Source: Noviluteimonas caseinilytica
Lineage (GTDB): Bacteria > Pseudomonadota > Gammaproteobacteria > Xanthomonadales > Xanthomonadaceae
Direction: 5' to 3'
DNA length: 64,000 nucleotides
NCBI RefSeq assembly: GCF_018406605.1
Contig: NZ_AP024545.1
Location: 2,976,001 to 3,040,000, forward strand
A model generated the notes under the pieces. It did not search any database. It was not told the DNA's origin and was given only the letters and a program-made list of their open reading frames with translations. Position numbers and translations under genes: made by a program. Positions 21,530 through 30,473 of this stretch are shown here, one piece after another. The number at the start of each line of letters is the position of its first letter. Position 1 is the first letter of the stretch.

Positions 21530-22789
21530 ATGTCCGCGCCCGTGCCTGCACGTTCCCGTCGCGAGTCCGCACTGACGGATAGGTTCATCGCTTCGATAAA
21601 GAAGTCTGGCGTATACGTCGACGGTGGCGGCCTCGCGCTGCACGTGCTTGAGACTGGCACGATGAGTTGGCGGCTTCGTTACCGCTTCGACGGCCGCGCG
21701 GCGATCGCGGTGCTTGGCACATATCCCGCGATGAGCCTCGCAAAGGCGCGCGCGGCAGCCGAAGACGCACGCCGGGAAGTCAAAGTGGGCATCCGGCCGC
21801 TCGGGGTCAAGCGTGCGGAACAACGTGCACGGGGCGCGACGCGTGCGAACGGGTCGACGCTCGGGGAAGTCGCCGAGAAGTGGTTCGACATGGCGAAAGC
21901 AGACGCTTGGTCGGACAGCACCGCCAAAAAGACACGCGGCAGGCTCGACCTTCATCTCAGGCCGACAGCATTGTGGCAGACGCCGATTCGTGACATCGAC
22001 GTAGCAACGGTCACCCCGCTTCTCGACAAACTGCACCGCGAAAAGCCAGACACGGCGAAAAAGATAAAGCAAATGCTCAATGGGATATTCCGTTGGGCGT
22101 TGGCGCGCGGCGTCGTGCCGCACAACCCCATCCCAGAAACAAGGCCGGGAAGCGGCATGCGAGGCCGGAGGGCAATGGAACGCGAGGGCAAGCGTTTGCC
22201 GGCGGTCACCGAACTGCGGGCGTTGGGCGATCTCCTTCGAAGGATCGATCAGGCACAGGCATCGTGGCAGGTACGCGGCGCGCTGTTCCTGTGCGCGATG
22301 ACCGCACAGCGACCCGGGCGCGTCGTCGCCGCGCGCTGGGACGAATTCAACCTAACCGGGAAGAACCCGGCCTGGACGATCCCCCGCGACCTTCAGAAGA
22401 ACTCCGACGGTTCGCGCGGCGATCACGTTATTCCGCTTGCGCCGAACGTTGTGAACTGGCTGAAGACGCTTCCGCGCGGCATCGAGTTCGTGTTCGAAAC
22501 GACGACCGGCCATGTGACGTTGGAGGCGCCGAGCAAGTTACTTCGTTCAATCGGTTTCGCCGGCACACACACCCCGCACGGGTTTAGAAGTTCGTTCTCG
22601 ACGTTGGCCAACGCGGCGAGCCGTAAGGATGCAAGCCGCATGTTCGATCGCGTCGACATCGAACATGTGCTCGACCACGAAATTCTAAACGATACCGTCC
22701 GCAGCTACGACCGCGCGCGCGCCCTGCCCCGACTACGAGTCATTCTTGAATGGTGGGCGACCACTCTCCTGGCCGCGAAGGCACGCTAG
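21530..22789 (+). CDS. int: Tyrosine site-specific recombinase (island integrase)
   Basis: The 419-residue enzyme has an N-terminal arm-binding domain of the P4-integrase kind (KSGVYVDGGGLALHV, YPAMSLAKARAAAEDARREV). The catalytic domain shows AMTAQRPGRVVAARWDEF with the first Arg, HGFRSSFSTLAN as the His-x-x-Arg box, HVLDH in the position of the second His, and SYDRA with the nucleophilic Tyr. It reads inward from the ssrA attachment site, as is usual for islands in tmRNA genes. All catalytic boxes look intact. Confidence 0.95.
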   Translation: MSAPVPARSRRESALTDRFIASIKKSGVYVDGGGLALHVLETGTMSWRLRYRFDGRAAIAVLGTYPAMSLAKARAAAEDARREVKVGIRPLGVKRAEQRARGATRANGSTLGEVAEKWFDMAKADAWSDSTAKKTRGRLDLHLRPTALWQTPIRDIDVATVTPLLDKLHREKPDTAKKIKQMLNGIFRWALARGVVPHNPIPETRPGSGMRGRRAMEREGKRLPAVTELRALGDLLRRIDQAQASWQVRGALFLCAMTAQRPGRVVAARWDEFNLTGKNPAWTIPRDLQKNSDGSRGDHVIPLAPNVVNWLKTLPRGIEFVFETTTGHVTLEAPSKLLRSIGFAGTHTPHGFRSSFSTLANAASRKDASRMFDRVDIEHVLDHEILNDTVRSYDRARALPRLRVILEWWATTLLAAKAR

Positions 22790-22861
22790 CCCCCTCGTCG
22801 GCGTTCTGTTGTGTGGAGCTTCGGAGCCTGATTCGCTTTACCAACCACTGGGAGTTCAACT

Positions 22862-23311
22862 ATGCCAACGCAATCGTCTGCGCCCAGGCGCAAGCGCGGG
22901 TTGTCTCCGCTCGGTAAGCTGGTCATTCGCGGCGTTGCCCATAAACTGCGCTTCGAGCTTCAGTCCGGATCGACCCGGGCGGAACTGAAAGCTGCGACCG
23001 AAGAAGCCGTCGAAGCTTTAATGCACCTGTCGAACCCCCATCGCGGTCGTTCAAGCGAGCGAATCAACGCGGTGATCTCGCACTTTCGCACTCGTCGCAT
23101 GATCGGTCGTCCGATCACTTATACGGCGGCAGCCCGGTATCACTTGGCATCGGAGGCGTTGTTGAAGCTACGGTCCGCCGCAAGCGAAGCCGAGCTCGTG
23201 ACTTTCGACGACCTGCAGGAATTCCTTCGATTAGCCCGCGAAATACCCAAGCATACGGTCGACAAACTTGCCAAACGCGCGCGCGCGCGGGCGGTCAAGT
23301 TGAAGATTTGA
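22862..23311 (+). CDS. Hypothetical island protein, 149 residues
   Basis: I do not recognise this basic, mostly alpha-helical protein. It begins with a Lys/Arg-rich segment (APRRKRGLSPLGKLVIRG) and ends with a very basic helix (KLAKRARARAVKLKI). There are no signal peptide, membrane segment or cysteine motifs. A nucleic-acid-binding role is possible from charge alone. It follows the integrase by 72 bases and precedes an AlpA-like gene. Confidence 0.65.
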   Translation: MPTQSSAPRRKRGLSPLGKLVIRGVAHKLRFELQSGSTRAELKAATEEAVEALMHLSNPHRGRSSERINAVISHFRTRRMIGRPITYTAAARYHLASEALLKLRSAASEAELVTFDDLQEFLRLAREIPKHTVDKLAKRARARAVKLKI

Positions 23312-23397
23312 TCCCCTTTTGAATCCAAAAGGGTAGCCGCGTCGCAGCCGCGTGCAGACTACCGTTGCCGCACCAGTAACAGATCGGTGCCCCGGCG

Positions 23398-23706
23398 ATG
23401 AAGGTGTTGCTCCACGTGCAGGATGTCCGAGAAGCGCTCGGCGAATGCCGAACAACGTTCTACGGCGCGACCGGCAGCTATCACGACCCTGATTTCCCCC
23501 TACCCGTTCGACGGCCGGGTCGCGCCCCCCAATGGCTTCAAGCCGACATCGAACGCTTTGCGGCTTCGCTAGCCGATCGTTATCGCGCATCGAAACATCC
23601 AGCCCCTGCGACTTGTCTTGCTGCGCCGGCCCGTAACGCTCATGCAGGGCGCGGTCGCCCGCGGAAGGCACGCCCGTTCTCGGAGGTAAATCCGGATGTC
23701 GATTGA
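23398..23706 (+). CDS. AlpA-like small DNA-binding protein
   Basis: The 102-residue protein has the form of AlpA/excisionase-type winged helices: VQDVREALGECRTTFYG, then DPDFPLPVRRPGRAPQWLQADIERFAAS (key elements FPLPVR and QWLQADIERF). AlpA homologues regulate integrase genes and promote excision of islands. The Arg/Lys/Pro-rich C-terminus is unstructured. Its stop overlaps the start of the next gene. Confidence 0.7.
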   Translation: MKVLLHVQDVREALGECRTTFYGATGSYHDPDFPLPVRRPGRAPQWLQADIERFAASLADRYRASKHPAPATCLAAPARNAHAGRGRPRKARPFSEVNPDVD

Positions 23707-24109
23707 TTCGCGCGAACTTGCGACGAAGTTGAAGTCCATGGCCGAGGCCAGTTACCACGTCCTGGTCGACGTTGCCCGAAGTCCTTCGATTGATGGTTTT
23801 CCGTTCGCCCATCAAACGCTCTGGGACATCGGCGAGACATTGCGTCGGTTCACAGCCCACGCGCTCGCCGCGCCCGCGCCCGAGGTTCAGCTCACAATGC
23901 ACGTCGAACCGGACCATGCGTGGGCGGTCGACCTGCACGAGGCGGCGGAACACCTGAATTGGGTTGCCGGCGGCCTGCGCACCGCGTTGATTGAGGCCGT
24001 CCAGCACGCCGACGAAGAAGAGTGGGCATGGGCTGCGCACCAGATGCTCCTGGAGGCGACATGGGCGCTCACTCAACTCGAATGCGTGCACGCCAAAGGG
24101 GAACCGTGA
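23696..24109 (+). CDS. Hypothetical acidic helical island protein, 137 residues
   Basis: The product is unrecognised. It is acidic and helical with many Trp and His residues (HADEEEWAWAAHQMLLEATW). GGAGG nine bases upstream supports the ATG. It overlaps the AlpA-like gene by 11 bases and its TGA overlaps the next ATG, so the three are translationally linked in one left-end module. Confidence 0.65.
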   Translation: MSIDSRELATKLKSMAEASYHVLVDVARSPSIDGFPFAHQTLWDIGETLRRFTAHALAAPAPEVQLTMHVEPDHAWAVDLHEAAEHLNWVAGGLRTALIEAVQHADEEEWAWAAHQMLLEATWALTQLECVHAKGEP

Positions 24110-24840
24110 TGGCCGGGAAGCTCTTCAATCTGAAGGGTCGGTTGGCATCCGGCCCCTACGTCACGATCCCGCGCGCCGTCCTCGAATCGCCGGCTTTCAT
24201 GAGCAGGTCGGCCAACTCCAAACGTCTGTTGTTCGACCTCATGGCGGGCTTCCGCTTCGGCCACAACGGTGACATCGCGGCTACCAGGACCATCATGCGC
24301 AGGCGTGGATGGACGTCTAACTCCTCACTTCAGAGCGCCATCAACGAACTGCTGGCGGCAGGCTTGATCGAGTTGACCAGACAAGGCGGCCTCCATCGAT
24401 GCTCACTTTTCGCATTCACTTGGATGGCCATCGACGCATGCGAAGGCAAGCTTGATGTTAGGCCGACGGCAACGCCTTCCAGTCTGTGGCAGAAGTTCGA
24501 GGTGTCGGGTGCGAATGAAGCACCAGCCTTTGAAGCGGGCCATATCGCCCCTGTGAAAGGGCCATCGAAGCCTTCCCCAAAGGCGCAGCCGGTCGCGGTA
24601 GGCCTTCAGACAGGGCCAACTACATTGTCGCCGCGATGTGCGGTGGCCCGCGACAAGGGCACCTTTGAATTCACCATGTCCATAACATCAACGGCGAAGA
24701 GGCTACTTGCCTGCCGCACGAAACAGCTTGAGGTGCGTGGAGGGAAGCCGTGGCGACCGAGCCGGGCGCCGAGGGCACGGGGGGGATGGAAAAATCTATG
24801 CGCACCGCGGCAGCCGGCCACCCCCTGCGCTTGTAATTAA
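24109..24840 (+). CDS. Winged-helix replication-initiator-like protein
   Basis: The 243-residue protein resembles a recurrent island family with a winged helix near the N-terminus: GPYVTIPRAVLESPAFMSRS, then SAINELLAAGLIELTRQGG and CSLFAFTW. Relatives lie next to AlpA and integrase genes and look like plasmid replication initiators, but replication activity here is only an inference. The C-terminal half is low in recognisable motifs and ends with a Cys (PCACN). The ATG overlaps the previous stop (ATGA). Confidence 0.6.
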   Translation: MAGKLFNLKGRLASGPYVTIPRAVLESPAFMSRSANSKRLLFDLMAGFRFGHNGDIAATRTIMRRRGWTSNSSLQSAINELLAAGLIELTRQGGLHRCSLFAFTWMAIDACEGKLDVRPTATPSSLWQKFEVSGANEAPAFEAGHIAPVKGPSKPSPKAQPVAVGLQTGPTTLSPRCAVARDKGTFEFTMSITSTAKRLLACRTKQLEVRGGKPWRPSRAPRARGGWKNLCAPRQPATPCACN

Positions 24841-24871
24841 TGGCTTAGGTTCGAAAACCATGAGGTGAGCG

Positions 24872-25318
24872 ATGGCCAGAAAGCCGATTGAATCCCCCGC
24901 CCCGCACGTTGTTGGTCCGCCAGAAGATCTCACGGAGGCGGAACTCGCCATGTGGGACCGGGAGTTCAAAGCAGTGCCCTTCGGTCATTTCGTGCGCGCC
25001 GACATCCCGGCCATGCGAGATCACGTACACCTTGTGTGCGAAGAGGCAGAAGCGCGAGCAGCAATGTTGGTGCGGAACCGAACCCGTGACGCCACTGCAC
25101 ATTGGCGCGGTGTCTGCGCTGCGGTAATGGGGAGTCGTCGGGCCCTCCGCCTGCTTCCGAATTCGCGGCAAACACCGCGCCGCGCGGGACTGATCGCCGC
25201 GGGAAGCGCAAGCGCGGAGCCTGACCTATTCGACAACTCTCGACGCGATTGGCGAAGCCTCTTTCCGAACCCAGTTGCGCCTGACACGGACCGCAAGGGT
25301 CGTAAAGGCGGACATTGA
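24872..25318 (+). CDS. Phage small-terminase-like (P27 type) protein
   Basis: The 148-residue protein has LTEAELAMWDREFKAVPFGHF followed by a helical segment with two conserved-looking positions (HVHLVCEEAEARAAML), resembling the N-terminus of P27-family terminase small subunits. There is no large terminase in the window, so packaging is not implied. GAGGTGAG precedes the ATG. It ends the left mobility module; the 171 bases to cusF show nothing convincing. Confidence 0.5.
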   Translation: MARKPIESPAPHVVGPPEDLTEAELAMWDREFKAVPFGHFVRADIPAMRDHVHLVCEEAEARAAMLVRNRTRDATAHWRGVCAAVMGSRRALRLLPNSRQTPRRAGLIAAGSASAEPDLFDNSRRDWRSLFPNPVAPDTDRKGRKGGH

Positions 25319-25489
25319 CTGACAAGCAGTTGCGGCGACGAGGCGGCGTCGCTCATTGTGGCCGCACGAATATCAAATCGCATGTCGCCCTCATCGGCAT
25401 AGAAACCGAGCCCCGTCGCGCTGCGCGGCCCGGGCAATGAATCTACTTGTAACCCGACAGCACGAAGCAGTGCAGCGCGTGGGCGCCGC

Positions 25490-25858
25490 TCAGTTCTCGG
25501 GCTGGCGACGTGCGATTTCGGTCAGCGTTGCATCCATGCCTTGCGACTTGAACTTGAAGTCGACGTGGTCACCGAGGCGGATTGCAGTCACGTCGATCGC
25601 TCCGGTCCGGAACTTCATCGTCATGGGCGGCCACTTCAATTGCGCCACGGGACCGTGCGCGATGGTGATCGTTCCGCCTGCCGGGTCCATTGCTTCGACG
25701 ACGCCGCTAGCAGTCGCAACGGTAGCGGGCGCGACGTCAGCCATGGCGCGAGCGGACGTCGCCGCCGCAACTGGCTGGGGGCCTGTTTCCTGGGGCGGTC
25801 GATCCTGCGAGCACGCGGCCAGCAACATGGGCACAAACAGCAAGGTGAGGTGCTTCAT
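25490..25858 (-). CDS. cusF: CusF-like periplasmic copper-binding lipoprotein
   Basis: The 122-residue product has a lipoprotein signal ending LLAAC (acylated Cys16). Its CusF domain (about 48-118) runs from ASGVVEAMDPAGGTITIAHG to LKWPPMTMKF, which carries the Trp and two Met of the Cu(I)/Ag(I) site. CusF hands metal to the CusCBA pump. Its ATG overlaps the cusA stop, placing it last in the operon. Being acylated, rather than free in the periplasm, is a difference from E. coli CusF. Confidence 0.9.
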   Translation of the reverse strand: MKHLTLLFVPMLLAACSQDRPPQETGPQPVAAATSARAMADVAPATVATASGVVEAMDPAGGTITIAHGPVAQLKWPPMTMKFRTGAIDVTAIRLGDHVDFKFKSQGMDATLTEIARRQPEN

Positions 25859-28800
25859 TTCGTTTTCCTGGTTGTAGTGGAATTGTTTCGGGCGAGCTCG
25901 CGGCGCCGTAGCAGCACGAACGCGGCGGGGATTACGAGCATCGACAAGAGGGGCGCGCTGATCATGCCGCCGACTATCGGGGCCGCGATGCGTTGCATCA
26001 CCTCCGACCCTGCACCGCCGCCGATCATGATCGGCAAGAGACCGGCAAGGATGACGGCGACCGTCATCGCCTTCGGCCTGACGCGCTGCACCGCGCCTTC
26101 CCGGATGGCTGCGTCGAGTTCGACACCGCCTGCCTCAGGATTGGCTGCGAGTTGTCGCTCCCATGCGTGGCGCAGGTACAGGAGCATGATGATGCCGAAC
26201 TCCGCGGCAACGCCGGCGAGTGCAATGAATCCAATGAGCGTCGCCACCGACACGGCATGCCCCAGCGCCCAGATCAGCCACAACCCGCCAATCAATGCCA
26301 ACGGCAGGCTCAGCATGATGACCAGGGCCTCCGAAGCGCGCCGAAAGACGAAGTAGATCAGGCAGAAGATGATCGCCAACGTCGCCGGCACGACGAGACG
26401 CAGGCGCTCGCCAGCGCGTTTCAGATACTCGAACTGGCCGGACCAATCCACGGCATAGCCCGCCGGCATCGCCACTTGCTTGGCGACGTTGCGTTGCAAG
26501 TCGGCGACAACCGATCCCAGATCGCGTCCCGCCACATCGACGTACACATAGGTGCTCAAGCGCGCGTTGTCGCTGCGGAGCATCGGCGGCCCTTCGCTGA
26601 AGGTCAGTTCGGCCACCTGCCCCAGTGTCAGTTGCGCCCCGCCGGGCGCGATGATCGGGAGTTGCGCGAGTGCTGGCAACGAGTCGCGAACCTGGCGCGG
26701 GTAGCGCACGACCACCGGGTAGCGTTCGCGTCCCTGAAGGGTCTCTGTGACGGGGCTGCCGCCCACCACCGTCGCAATCAGCCGCTGCACGTCGGCCTGG
26801 CTCAGGCCGTACCGTGCCGCCGCGTCGGGTCGAACCGTGACATCGAGATAGCGCCCCCCGGCTATCCGCTCTGCCAGCGCCGAGCTGACGCCCGGGACCG
26901 TGCGCGCGATGCGTTCGATGCGATCACTCAACTCGGCCAGCACGGCGACGTCTGGCCCCGACACCTTGATGCCGATCGGGCTCTTGATGCCAGTGGCCAG
27001 CATGTCGATTCGGTTGCGGATCGGAGGTACGAACAAGTTCGTGAGCCCCGGCACACGCACGGCGCGATCGAGTTCGACGCGGAGCTTCTCCGGTGTCATC
27101 CCCGGCCGCCATTGGCTTCGCGGCTTGAATGTGATTGTGGTCTCGAACATTTCCAGCGGCGCAGGGTCCGTTGCGGTTTCAGCGCGACCTGCCTTGCCGA
27201 AAACGTGGTCCACTTCGGGCACGGCCTTGAGCATCCTGTCCGTCAACTGCAGCAGTTGCGCCGTCTTGCCTGCGGACATGCCCGGGAGCGCCGAGGGCAT
27301 GTACAGCAACGTGCCTTCTTCCAACGGCGGCATGAACTCGCTGCCCAGGCGCAACATCGGGATCGCGCTCAGCAGCAGCGCGGCGCCCCCCAGCGCGAGC
27401 GTCAGCTTCGGGAAACGCAGCACGAGGTCAAGCGCTGGTTTGTACATCGCGATCAGCATGCGATTGAGCGGATTGTCCCGCTCGGAGCGAATGTTCCCGC
27501 GGATCAGGTAGCCCATCAGCACCGGGATCAGGGTGATGGAGAGGCCCGCTGCCGCGGCCATCGCGTAGGTCTTGGTGAACGCCAGCGGTGAGAACAGCCG
27601 CCCTTCCTGCGCCTGCAGCGCGAACACCGGCACGAAGGACAGCGTGATCACCACCAGGCTCACGAACAGGGCCGGGCCGACTTCGCTGGCGGAAGTGGCC
27701 ATCAACGCCCAGCGTTCGTCGCCTTCCGGCTCGCGCCCATGCGCCCCGCGGAAATGTTCGAGGTGCTTGTGCGCGTTCTCGATCATGACGACCGCCGCAT
27801 CGACCATCGCGCCGATCGCAATCGCGATACCGCCCAGCGAAAGCAGGTTGGCGGTGATGCCCTGGTAGCGCATGACGATGAACGCCGCGAGCACGCCCAG
27901 CGGCAGCGTGATCACCGCGACCAGCGACGAGCGGATGTGCCACAAGAACAGCGCGCACACCAGCGCGACCACGAGGAACTCTTCCCCCAGCTTGCGGGTG
28001 AGGTTGTGCACGGCGTGGAGGATCAGCTCGGACCGATCGTACGTCGGCACGATTTCGACACCGCGCGGCAGGCTCGCCTTCAACGCCTGCAGCCGCGCCT
28101 TGACGGCTTCGATGGCTACCAACGCATTCTTGCCGGAACGCAGGATGACGACGCCGCCGGCGACCTCGCCTTCCCCGTCGAGTTCGGTGATGCCACGTCG
28201 CAGGATAGGCCCGCGTTCCACGGTGGCAATGTCACGCAGGAGGACCGGCACACCGCCTGCGATCATCGAGACCGGCACATTTTCAAAATCCTCGCGCGTG
28301 CGCAGATAGCCCTCACTCCGGACCATGAACTCGGCTTCGCCCTGCTCGATCACCGATCCGCCGGTCGCACCGTTCGCGGATTGGATCGCCCCAGTAAGCT
28401 GGTCGATGGTGATCCCGCGAGCGGCCAGTGCCCGCGGATCGGGCGTGACCTGCCACGCCTGCACCATGCCGCCCACGCTGGCCACTTCGGCGACGTCGGG
28501 CACAGTCTTGAGGTCGTAGCGCAAGAACCAATCTTGCAACGCGCGCAGTTGTCCGAGGTCGTGGCGACCCGTGCGATCGACGAGCGCGTACTCGTAAATC
28601 CAGCCCACGCCGGTCGCATCAGGTCCGATCGCAGGATTGACCTGGGCCGGCAAGCGATCGCGCACCTGGCTCAGATATTCGAGGACGCGGGACCGCGCCC
28701 AGTACAGATCGGTCTTGTCATCGAACAGCACGTACACAAACGAGTCGCCGAAGAAGGAAAAACCGCGCACCGCTTTCACGCCAGGCACCGACAGCATCGT

Positions 28801-29013
28801 CGTGGTGAGTGGATAGGTGACCTGATCCTCGACGATGCGTGGCGCCTGGCCGGGCCACTCGGTGCGGATGATGACCTGCGTGTCCGACAGATCGGGCAAG
28901 GCATCGAGCGGCGTGTGCATCGTCGACCAGATCCCGACGACCGCTAGCGCAACGGCGGCGAGCAGCACGAACAGCCGATGGGCGATCGACGCCCGGATGA
29001 TGCGGGCGATCAT
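25855..29013 (-). CDS. cusA: Copper/silver RND efflux pump CusA
   Basis: The 1052-residue inner-membrane antiporter expels Cu(I)/Ag(I) through CusB and CusC. The TM4 segment reads GAMVDAAVVMIENAHKHLEH, the form typical of the Cu/Ag (HME4) subgroup rather than the DG..VE form of Zn/Co/Cd pumps. Twelve transmembrane helices and two large periplasmic loops fit the length. Periplasmic Met-containing runs such as LLYMPSALPGMSAGKT agree with methionine-shuttle copper sites. Stops and starts overlap with cusB and cusF by ATGA. Confidence 0.95.
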   Translation of the reverse strand: MIARIIRASIAHRLFVLLAAVALAVVGIWSTMHTPLDALPDLSDTQVIIRTEWPGQAPRIVEDQVTYPLTTTMLSVPGVKAVRGFSFFGDSFVYVLFDDKTDLYWARSRVLEYLSQVRDRLPAQVNPAIGPDATGVGWIYEYALVDRTGRHDLGQLRALQDWFLRYDLKTVPDVAEVASVGGMVQAWQVTPDPRALAARGITIDQLTGAIQSANGATGGSVIEQGEAEFMVRSEGYLRTREDFENVPVSMIAGGVPVLLRDIATVERGPILRRGITELDGEGEVAGGVVILRSGKNALVAIEAVKARLQALKASLPRGVEIVPTYDRSELILHAVHNLTRKLGEEFLVVALVCALFLWHIRSSLVAVITLPLGVLAAFIVMRYQGITANLLSLGGIAIAIGAMVDAAVVMIENAHKHLEHFRGAHGREPEGDERWALMATSASEVGPALFVSLVVITLSFVPVFALQAQEGRLFSPLAFTKTYAMAAAAGLSITLIPVLMGYLIRGNIRSERDNPLNRMLIAMYKPALDLVLRFPKLTLALGGAALLLSAIPMLRLGSEFMPPLEEGTLLYMPSALPGMSAGKTAQLLQLTDRMLKAVPEVDHVFGKAGRAETATDPAPLEMFETTITFKPRSQWRPGMTPEKLRVELDRAVRVPGLTNLFVPPIRNRIDMLATGIKSPIGIKVSGPDVAVLAELSDRIERIARTVPGVSSALAERIAGGRYLDVTVRPDAAARYGLSQADVQRLIATVVGGSPVTETLQGRERYPVVVRYPRQVRDSLPALAQLPIIAPGGAQLTLGQVAELTFSEGPPMLRSDNARLSTYVYVDVAGRDLGSVVADLQRNVAKQVAMPAGYAVDWSGQFEYLKRAGERLRLVVPATLAIIFCLIYFVFRRASEALVIMLSLPLALIGGLWLIWALGHAVSVATLIGFIALAGVAAEFGIIMLLYLRHAWERQLAANPEAGGVELDAAIREGAVQRVRPKAMTVAVILAGLLPIMIGGGAGSEVMQRIAAPIVGGMISAPLLSMLVIPAAFVLLRRRELARNNSTTTRKTK

Positions 29014-30473
29014 GGCTGCTGCCCTGCGGCGTCAGGCACATCACGGATGGTGCAGTCCGCGTTCGCCTTCGGGGCAAACTTGGGCACCAGTTGCATGTCC
29101 ATGAAAGGCGACTTGCCGGGCTTGTCGAAGTGCTTGTCCGGCGCCATCGGGTCGTACCAATACACCACCGGGCATTTCCGTTGGGCGGACGCCGAAGGCG
29201 AAGGTGGCATCGTCATCTCCGGCATGCCCGGCATGACGTCGCTCGGCATCTTGTCGCGGTCGGTTGCGTCGAGGCGTTCGAGCGCACCCGAGAGGTTCGC
29301 TTCCGAATCAATCAGGAACTGGCCAGAAACCACCACCCGCTCGCCGCCTTTCAAGCCCGTGAGAATCTCGGTCATCCCGCCACCGCTGCGGCCTGCCTCC
29401 ACATGCACCGCGCGAAAGGTGTCGTCGGCCGCGAGCACTATCACCCGCGCCTGGGACCCGGCGCCGATCAGCGCTTCGGTCGGCACGAGCGGTCGTTCGC
29501 CGCCCGCGGACGGATGCAATGCAATGCGCGCGAACATGCCCGGCACGAGCACGCCACGCGGGTTGTCGAGCACGATGCGCGCTTGTTGCGTGCGGCTGTT
29601 CGTGTCGACTTGCGACAGCACGGCTTCAACGCGGCCACGAAAGGTTTCGCCCGGCAATGCGTCGACCGTCGCATCCACCGGCGTCCCGTTCGCAATGCCT
29701 GCGAGCCCCGCCTGCGGAATGGCGGCTTCGAGCCAGACGGTCTGCGTGCCATTGATGCGGAACAACAACGTGCCCATCGGCGCGGCTTGGCCCTCGCGAA
29801 CTCCGATTTCACTGACGACGCCGGTGACCGGCGAGGTCAACGTGAGGCGGCCGCGCTGGCCCGTGCCACTCCCTTCGGGAAGACCCAATGCGCGCAATCG
29901 TTCATGCGCGGCTGGTCGCAACCCCTGCGCCGCGGGAGAGCTTGCGTTGCCCAGCGCCTGCGCCTCGGCAATCGCGGTGTTCCAACTCGGCGCGATGATG
30001 CGGGCCAAAGGCTGTCCTGCCCGCACCCGTTCAAATGGCGCGCGCACATCCAGGTGCTCGACAACCGAATCGACGCGGGCACTGACGATGCGCTCCTGGC
30101 GCAAGTCCCAAGTGATCGTGCCGGGCACTTCAAGCGTCGCGCCCAATCGTCCGGGCTTGACCACCGCCGTGCGCATGCCGAGGTTCTGGCGCACGCCGGG
30201 TGCAATGGAAATGCCCCCCGATGTCGCCTCATCGGCGTACTTCGGCACCATTGGCATGTCCATGAAGGGCGACTTGCCGGGTTTGTCGAAGTGCTGGTCC
30301 GGCACCATCGGGTCGTACCAATAAATGACCTGGCGGTCGGCTGGCTGCATGTTGGGCGAAGCGGTCGTGGATGCGCTCTCGCGGGACCGCCCGAACCAGT
30401 AGCCAATGCCGACGGCCGCCAGGAGCGCGACGAATCCGGCAACGATTTGCAAACGGCGATGCGTGGTGGTCAT
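29010..30473 (-). CDS. cusB: Copper efflux membrane-fusion protein CusB with duplicated metal-binding ends
   Basis: The 487-residue periplasmic adaptor has an N-terminal anchor helix (about 10-27), then YWYDPMVPDQHFDKPGKSPF (about 51-70) of the heavy-metal-binding type. The membrane-fusion core with lipoyl and beta-barrel elements (ISIAPGVRQNLGMRTAVV, VRAPFERVRAGQPLARI) follows. At the C-terminus (about 440-470) the same module returns as YWYDPMAPDKHFDKPGKSPF. E. coli CusB has a short Met site but not two such modules. It probably gathers periplasmic copper at both ends of the adaptor. Coupled to cusC and cusA by overlapping stops. Confidence 0.92.
   Translation of the reverse strand: MTTTHRRLQIVAGFVALLAAVGIGYWFGRSRESASTTASPNMQPADRQVIYWYDPMVPDQHFDKPGKSPFMDMPMVPKYADEATSGGISIAPGVRQNLGMRTAVVKPGRLGATLEVPGTITWDLRQERIVSARVDSVVEHLDVRAPFERVRAGQPLARIIAPSWNTAIAEAQALGNASSPAAQGLRPAAHERLRALGLPEGSGTGQRGRLTLTSPVTGVVSEIGVREGQAAPMGTLLFRINGTQTVWLEAAIPQAGLAGIANGTPVDATVDALPGETFRGRVEAVLSQVDTNSRTQQARIVLDNPRGVLVPGMFARIALHPSAGGERPLVPTEALIGAGSQARVIVLAADDTFRAVHVEAGRSGGGMTEILTGLKGGERVVVSGQFLIDSEANLSGALERLDATDRDKMPSDVMPGMPEMTMPPSPSASAQRKCPVVYWYDPMAPDKHFDKPGKSPFMDMQLVPKFAPKANADCTIRDVPDAAGQQP

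Noticed and set aside
23312..23335. Terminator-like CCCTTTT/AAAAGGG hairpin after the 149-residue island gene
   Set aside because: The stem is short and AT-rich with no T-tract after it, so it is too weak to list as a feature.
25319..25489. Possible gene or RNA between the terminase-like gene and cusF
   Set aside because: No convincing frame, promoter pair or hairpin was seen in these 171 bases.
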